From Apostichopus japonicus (Eukaryota > Echinodermata > Holothuroidea > Aspidochirotida > Stichopodidae), in contig NC_092575.1 of the NCBI RefSeq assembly GCF_037975245.1, positions 6,763,501 to 6,827,500 on the forward strand: a stretch of DNA of 64,000 nucleotides, in the 5' to 3' direction. Positions 57,975-64,000 of this stretch are shown one piece after another; the stretch's first letter is position 1, and each line of letters begins with the position of its first letter. The notes beneath the pieces are model-generated. The model had not been told where the DNA came from. It did not search any database and saw only the letters and a program-made list of their open reading frames with translations. The position numbers and the translations under genes were made by a program.

Positions 57975-58196
57975 ATCCTCCTGCAAGCAGGAAATCGCGA
58001 AGAAGCCATCTTTGGCTTATCAAAGCTGCAAGCTGACCGAAGTCAGTCTCTTGGATTTATATTTAACGTCCATGATTATGAATTGTCAACTGTCAATAAC
58101 TCTGTAACTGGACGACATACATGAATCTTGGAGTGACTCGAATTCGGGACCTTATGATTGAAAAGGCACCGGCGTTAACCACTGAGCTAACACTCC
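57975..58196 (-). repeat. tRNA-like dispersed repeat, copy 1 (reverse orientation)
   Basis: On the minus strand, 58196-58130 reads as a tRNA-like head. It has ggagtg and cactcc complementary ends, an A-box-like tagctcagtggttaacgc and a B-box-like gaattcgagtc. It is followed by ttcatgtatgtcgtccagtt, then acagagttattgacagttga, and cataatcatggacgtt further on. The same series runs in plus orientation at 63850-64000. The weak T stem and 67-nt length argue for a tRNA-derived SINE rather than a working tRNA gene. Confidence 0.75.
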
Positions 58197-58487
58197 TATA
58201 TAGTGTACTAAACTTCTAAAGGAGATGTAAAAGTAAAAGTTACCTAATCTAGCCTACATTGCATAAGAGTCGTGACCAACAGTTTTTTACCAATATGTTA
58301 CGTTTGTTAGTACGAAAAGAAATATACTTTTTAGTATTCGTATAAACCATTGCAGTTATAATTTAGGGCAGGGAAATTTATTATAGCTGCTAAACAGAAA
58401 CTGTTATCTGCATTGATTTGTAATCACTTTACCAAAGGTAGAAAGTACACACATTCATACAAAGGATCAGTGTCGATCAAATTATTT

Positions 58488-58560
58488 TTATTATTATTAT
58501 TTTACTAAATTTATATAGCCCTCTTTTCATGCTTAAGCATGTTCAAGAGCGCTTTACAAT
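58488..58560 (-). repeat. SINE or LINE 3' tail, reverse orientation
   Basis: (TTA)n is followed by aaatttatatagccctcttt and agagcgctttacaatgacaa, the reverse of the aagcgc...ctatataa tail seen elsewhere in the window. Confidence 0.6.
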
Positions 58561-58809
58561 GACAACATAATGACAAAACCCTTAAAATATGAATATGAAG
58601 AATAAAATTGACACAGCTTAAATATTAATATAAATATATATATATAAATAAACGAAGGAATAATTTTGAAAATAATAAAGATTTACAGTGAAAATCCTAA
58701 AAAAAAAAGAAAAAAGTGAGTTTTAAGTAACAAATGACAAAATCCCTTAAAATATGAATACGAAAAATAAAATGGACGCAGCTTGAAAATTAATATAAAA
58801 ATATATATT

Positions 58810-59145
58810 CAGGGTTCTGCCGCTGCCGGACGGCGCCGGTCGGGCCCGACCAGTACGCTGAATTACCGACCGCCACAATCTGCCTGAGTGACTTTTCCGA
58901 CCGGCACTTATTTTCGATAGGAACTCCAAAAAAACAGCTCCATAGCCGGAGGGTCGAACGTACAAAAACAATCTGTTTGAGACTAGGGGAAATCCAGTTC
59001 ATAACTGTTCAAATTTCAAAATATCCAACACATCACAGTGTCGACATACTTAGTAAAAATTACCAGAGTTCCGCATTCCAGACCAATGACTGTTTTCCGC
59101 TTAGATAGTCCTGCCGGCACTCAATCCACCCTGGGCAGAACCCTG
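58810..59145. mobile_element. Small TIR element (MITE-like), 336 bp
   Basis: The left end cagggttctgcc is the exact reverse complement of the right end ggcagaaccctg. The GC-rich subterminal ends contrast with the AT-rich flanks (atatatatt and atatatgta). The flanks are too repetitive to prove a target duplication, and the best alignment is imperfect. The CAGGG- ends are compatible with the hAT group. No transposase frame is present. Confidence 0.75.
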
Positions 59146-59460
59146 ATATATGTATCTTAAATTTAGACATTCTACTTGCTTGCTTCACTCAAAGAACCAA
59201 AGATAACTAATCAGGAAGAATTGAACAATTCCAATCATTTCTGACAATATTTATCACGCAGATAGTATGTTCGGAGACCAACCCTCATGATACATTGCAA
59301 GTTGCAAACATTAAACTTTGACTAATATAAAGAGATATAGCTAAGTTTAAACGCATGCATTGATATTTTTAATAAAGAAATGTTGATAGTTTTATTTTCA
59401 AAATTGTTGTTCGTTTATGTCATTTAGCATTATGTTTTAAATAAATGATGTAAGAGAGGA

Positions 59461-60345
59461 TAGCATTATGAATATGCTGCGAGTAGCTTCAAATTCGACA
59501 TATGTATAAATGTAATTACAATAAAACCTATTAACGTCACTCATGATTTAGCCAAGGGCACGACAGCCACTGTAAGCAAGTTCACTGCACATGTGCACTC
59601 TCCTCGCATTGGATCTGTGACCAAATGGTCATGTGATCATGTGATCATGACGGTGATAGGTCTACCGAGTATCGCGATCCTTTTGAAAGGAAACGGTAAA
59701 ATAAAAGGCAGTTATCGTTTAAATATAAAGTACACTTTTCTCCCTCAGATTACCTCATTAAGGTTATTGCGCAATGTTCCAGACACAGACGTTATATATA
59801 TATATACATTTGTCATGGAAGTGATGCATAGTGCTATTGCTAGTGTCAGACTTAAAACAAACTTGTTGGATACTTTTGAGGCGTATATAAACACCTGTTG
59901 TGATATTAATGTACTAGTCACGCACCCACAACTATTCTGTTATATTCTTTATGAGGTATAGGCGTCGAAACTTCGCAGACAATCAACCGGATTAGAATAT
60001 ATAAAATTCCATACAGTAAAAGGGAGGTGGGTTTAGTTATAATGTGGACCTTACGTAAATGAATTGCCTCGAACAGACTACTCATTTAACGTTTCTATTG
60101 TCATGTGAGTGTGAGTCTTTCCTTCGTTGTCTCCAAGGATTCAAGAAATCCTTGACAATCATGAAGGTTTTTCCTTCCGATGAGACAGAAACAGACGCAA
60201 ACACATGCTCCCACTGACCCCCCCCCCCCCACCCACACAGGATATGTCTTTGACGAAAAAGCTTCTAGTCCCTGAAATTTTGAAAGTTCCTGATATATTA
60301 TTTATCAAAGTTTGAAGAAACAATGACATTTCTGTCTCGACATGA
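59461..60345. repeat. Segmental tandem duplication, copy 1 (about 0.9 kb)
   Basis: The copy starts with gaatatgctgcgagtagctt, continues with caaattcgacatatgtataa and acgtcactcatgatttagcc, and later has aggtctaccgagtatcgcga. It ends with ccctgaaattttgaaagttc and gaagaaacaatgacat. Copy 2 has the same blocks in the same order. The 122-residue frame at 59593-59961 is not kept open in copy 2, so it is not a conserved gene. Confidence 0.9.
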
Positions 60346-61310
60346 TTAATTATGAATATGCGAGCAGCTTCAAATTCGACAAATTGTATAAATGTAATTA
60401 CAATAAAACCTATTCACGTCACTCATGATAGAGTCAAGGGCAGGACAGCCATGTAAGCAAGTTCAATGCACATTTGCACTCTCCTTGCATTGGATTTGTG
60501 ACCATGTGGTCATGTGACAATGTGACCATGTGACCATGTGATCATGGCGGTGCTAGGTCTACCGAGCATCGCGATTCTTTTTGAAAGGACACAGTAAAAT
60601 AAAATGTAGTTCGGTTTCATTTAAAACTACGCTTTATCATTGTCTGTTTTCCTCCAGAATACCTCATTAAGGTTATTGTGCAATGTGTCAAACACGAACG
60701 TTATATATACATAGCATTGTGTATATTTACTACTAAAGAAGTGAAATAAGCCTTAGTTACCACTCGATGACAATATATGGTTTAGGCTATATGCAACTTA
60801 GGTTAGGCTCATTATGTTAATACATTTATCATGGAAGTGTTGTAGTGCTATTGCTAGTGATAGATTGAAAACAAACCTGTTAGACACTTTTGAGGCGTAC
60901 CCACAACTATTCTTGTCTATTCTTTCTGAGGAAGTTGTTGAAATTTCGCAGACAATCAACCGGATCTAAACTATATAATACTTCATGCAGTTAAAAAGAG
61001 TTGGGTTCAGTTATTGCATGCTGTAATGTAGAGCTTACAAGAATTGTCTCAAACAGACTACACATTTAACGTTTCTTTTGTCATGTTGAGTGTGAGTCTC
61101 TCCTTCGTTGTCTCCAGGGATTGAAGTAGTTCTTGTAGGATCCCTCCCCCTCCCCCCTTGGCCAATGAAATAGAAACAGACACACAAATACACGCACACA
61201 CAGGATATATCTTTGAAGTTACCTTAAGAAGTTATCCAGTCCCTGAAATTCAAAAATTTACAGATCTATTATTGATCAAAGATTGAAGAAACAATGACAA
61301 CATTATCTCC
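60346..61310. repeat. Segmental tandem duplication, copy 2
   Basis: It parallels 59461-60345 with substitutions and indels, including an extra segment of about 100-150 bp around 60715-60830. It has its own short tandem expansion of gtgaccatgtgaccatgtga near 60508-60542. The copies share gcagacaatcaaccggat and cgtttcttttgtcatg-like blocks. Confidence 0.9.
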
Positions 61311-63264
61311 ATGTGAGTGAAAAACTGATACTATCCATCCAGATTTGGGTGTGAATTGTCGGATATTATTTTTGTTTTCATGAACATCCCTCACTTATTG
61401 AGTACATTCGATCAATAGTTTGTTGTTCGAGCAACTAATGACATCAGAACCAGCACGTTTTTCATGAATACTTTATTGTTCACACACACTTTCAATTTGT
61501 GTCAACCGTATAACCATGCGTGGGGGGAATTGTGTGATATAATCAGTGATAGATATGTGCAAGCTCATAGTCAAATTTGAAATAAATTTCAGAAAACTGA
61601 TGTCAATTATTATGATTCTTTATCTGAATCAAAACTTTGGGAATCATCTCAGCCGTATCAGATAATGTAGGTGCAAGAAGGAGGTACAGAAGGGGTCAAT
61701 CTTTTCAGACATAGAGGGGTGGCCTCGAAATGTGTATTTTTTGAATCTGTGTGGAGAACGATCCCAGGGGACAGTTTAATGTTTTCATATGTTCTTAAGT
61801 AAAGGAAACTTGGGATGGGGAAGGGGAAAGTGGTCTGAGTACGGAAACGGGACAATGGGTAGAGAAAGGGACATCGGGGAATGATGACCCATAGACGTTC
61901 CTTTCGTTACTCAGAGTGGAATCGTCTTAGTTCATGGGGTGACTCATGCATCATGCATCAATCGAAAAATTGGGGGGGGGGTGGGCTTGAATGTCATTCT
62001 GTTATCAATTAATAATACCTACACTAAAAACGTTTGTACAAATTCCATGTTAGCAACAGAACATCCGGAGGATGAAACGATTTTCAACTATCGATTGGTA
62101 TTTTCATCACTTTGTATGTTTGAGGCCATTGGTAGTTTCATGTTTATCTATATTGATTTCTGTACTTTTGCTTCTAAGGGAGCTGACCTACTATGGGTCT
62201 CTGTGCTTTTTGAAATTGGTATAGGCTGGCCACTTTTGATTGATAGGAAAGGAGTAGCCAACGCAAGGGATTTTGTTGACTCAAATAACAGTAGGAGTCA
62301 CCACGATCCATTGCAAAAATCCGTCAAGGCAACTTGTAAGGGAATGGTATAGTCTATTTTAGTGTCATGATGTCCATTAACGATAAACCTGAATAGAGCA
62401 AAACACAAAAGATTGGTATTAACCATGAGGCCCGGAATAATGAGCTAACATCACTTTCACATCATTATACATTAAAGTACAGTTCCAGACGTTTTATATT
62501 ATATTGAAGGTGATTATCCTGACATGACAATATATATTAAATCAATCGTTTTTTTTTATCATATTGTAAGATTTTGATACGACAAGAATAACATGTTGCC
62601 CATACCCATTTGAGGGAACATTTTGTTTTGTATTTGAATTATTCTATTATTATAAATAAGAACTTGTCAAAATGTGATAATCCTTTTCGATCTTCTTTAT
62701 ATAAATAAAGAAATGTTAAATATAGTCAGGACTTAATGACTCCCTTCAATAATCAAAGGTAAAAGGGACCTGTCAAGTACACATCGAATGATTATGAACA
62801 ATCCACTCAAACTACATGGATATTTTTTTGCTATGTTATAGCGATTCAAACTTTTCGCCGGAGCTGTTGCACTACTCGAAATATGAATGACAATACTATG
62901 CAATATGAAAAAAAACCAAACATTAGAGCCTCTATTTGCATCCTGTACCACTGTGTATTAGAACAGTCTTTGATAAATATTCAAATGAATGAATTCATAT
63001 GAAGAAACTTTATTCATCACGGGTTAGAAATGATATCAACTTTCCGCATCTCTTAGTCAGTTTATCATATATGGCTAACCATGCAAGTAAGTGTCTCGTC
63101 CATTATGTGTAATTGTACAATTAACGCATCTGATCTCGCAATGAGGCTTAAAATACGTTGACCTTTCTCTGAGGTCTCCAGGGTCAGGTATCTTACAAGA
63201 AAACTCTTTGATGTGCCTCAACGTTACGCATGGTGGTGTCAGAAGCCAGGTTAACCCTGTTCGC
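61311..63264. other. Intergenic sequence, no gene recognised
   Basis: The largest frame, 61939-62352, gives an unrecognised 137-residue product whose start region is a poly-G low-complexity stretch. No splice-supported coding structure was seen. The rest is AT-rich. Confidence 0.5.
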
Positions 63265-63333
63265 AGTATATATATATATATATATTATATATATAATATA
63301 TATATTATATATATATATCTATATATATATATA

Positions 63334-63367
<34 letters not shown>

Positions 63368-63390
63368 AATATATATACATATATATATTG
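63265..63390. repeat. (TA)n microsatellite with TATAATA variants
   Basis: About 125 bp of ta-rich repeat with symmetric tatataatatata interruptions, able to fold on itself. Confidence 0.95.
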
Positions 63391-63462
63391 GCTCCCAGGT
63401 GGTGCTCCCATTGGCTCCCAGGTCAGCTTGTCGTTGACTCTCACTGGCTCCCAGTTCAGCTT
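63390..63462. repeat. Short direct repeats of ggctccca
   Basis: ttggctcccaggtggtgctc, cattggctcccaggtcagct and cactggctcccagttcagct are three to four related units of about 20-30 bp directly after the TA tract. Confidence 0.75.
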
Positions 63463-63849
63463 CCCTCTTTGTTAATTTATTCGCATCACAATGCCTTCGA
63501 ACAAAAGAAAGAATGAAGTGTGCATGAAGAAGAGTCCGTCTTTGGACCTATAGAATTCTATGCTAAATAAAGCCACGCTTTCCCTTTTGTAATCTCGTTC
63601 GCAATATCTCACATATTCCACATAGAGGCGTTGTGGCTGGAAAAAGGGTGAAAGGCTGAAGAAGGGAGAGAACCAAGCCCTAGATTCACACGTAAAAAAC
63701 CCCACAGGCAACCGAGCTTTAATTGAGAGGATCTCAGGCATCATTACTGTACATGGTAAGTTCAAGGAACATTTTAATCGGACGTTGAAATAAGGTTGGA
63801 AGAGTGAGGGGTTGGATTGGAGGGGGCGGTGGGAGTAATGGTAAGGGTT

Positions 63850-64000
63850 TGATCCACGAGATAAGTGGTGCCGATGCCTTTCAATCATAAGGTCCCGAGT
63901 TCGAGTCACTCCAAGATTAATGTATGTCGTCCAGTTACAGAGTTGTTGACAATTGATAATTCATAATCATGGACGTTAAAAATGAATCTAAGAGACTGGT
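63850..64000 (+). repeat. tRNA-like dispersed repeat, copy 2 (runs off the right edge)
   Basis: Shares cctttcaatcataaggtccc, gagttcgagtcactccaaga, tgtatgtcgtccagttacag and cataatcatggacgtt with the reverse copy at 57975-58196. The 5' head is shortened or altered compared with copy 1. The window ends inside the repeat. Confidence 0.8.

Noticed and set aside
58130-58196. Functional tRNA gene on the minus strand
   Set aside because: The T stem does not pair, the length is 67 nt, and the same sequence recurs with a shared non-tRNA body at 63850-64000, so a dispersed repeat is more likely.
59593-59961. 122-residue open frame in the 0.9-kb duplication
   Set aside because: The matching region in the second copy is broken and length-changed, so it is not conserved as coding.
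61939-62352. 137-residue open frame
   Set aside because: No recognised family, starts in a poly-G low-complexity stretch, and lacks splice or promoter context; probably chance.
63472-63909. 145-residue minus-strand open frame
   Set aside because: Its N-terminal part is antisense to the tRNA-like repeat and the rest is unrecognised.

Overview
This is a window of animal nuclear DNA, AT-rich and intron-rich. Its one gene that I recognise with confidence is the 3' half of CFAP251 (WDR66), a ciliary WD-repeat protein of the calmodulin- and spoke-associated complex at the base of radial spoke 3. Nine plus-strand exons between 5567 and 39845 join in a single open frame of 444 residues plus stop. 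All have GT-AG boundaries and compatible phases, and they run from the last WD blades through the C-terminal EF-hand-like region. The first coding exons lie beyond the left edge. Orthology was judged from remembered family sequence, not from a search.

The organism looks like a marine deuterostome invertebrate. The repeat style (poly-G and pyrimidine tracts, an approximately 140-bp GGTCA-rich minisatellite, tRNA-derived SINEs with ATT tails) would suit an echinoderm such as a sea cucumber. That is an inference from general impression, not a demonstrated assignment.

Layout. Positions 1-5566: upstream intron of CFAP251 with small tandem repeats. Positions 5567-39845: CFAP251 exons separated by introns of 0.8-7.7 kb. 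The introns carry minisatellites, a SINE, a hAT-type MITE with an exact 8-bp target duplication, local duplications, and a GC-richer pocket near 23.3-23.7 kb. The most unusual intronic feature is at 37.67-38.64 kb. There the 3' splice site and first 32 nt of the penultimate coding exon are repeated about eleven times just upstream of the real exon, giving a row of decoy acceptors. At least one unit is a complete pseudoexon with an in-frame stop. Positions 39846-40045: 3' UTR with AATAAA.

Positions 40046-64000: no convincing protein-coding exon. This part holds a fold-back minisatellite (41.15-42.30 kb), a palindromic RFX X-box (44.14 kb) and a CRE plus CCAAT pair (44.77 kb). It also holds a candidate promoter and non-coding first exon with CCAAT boxes and a strong splice donor (50.40-51.02 kb), several long AT microsatellites, and a TIR element (58.81-59.15 kb). 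An approximately 0.9-kb tandem duplication lies at 59.46-61.31 kb, and two inverted copies of a tRNA-like repeat lie at 58.0 kb and at the right edge. No CRISPR array, rRNA or intact autonomous transposon was found.
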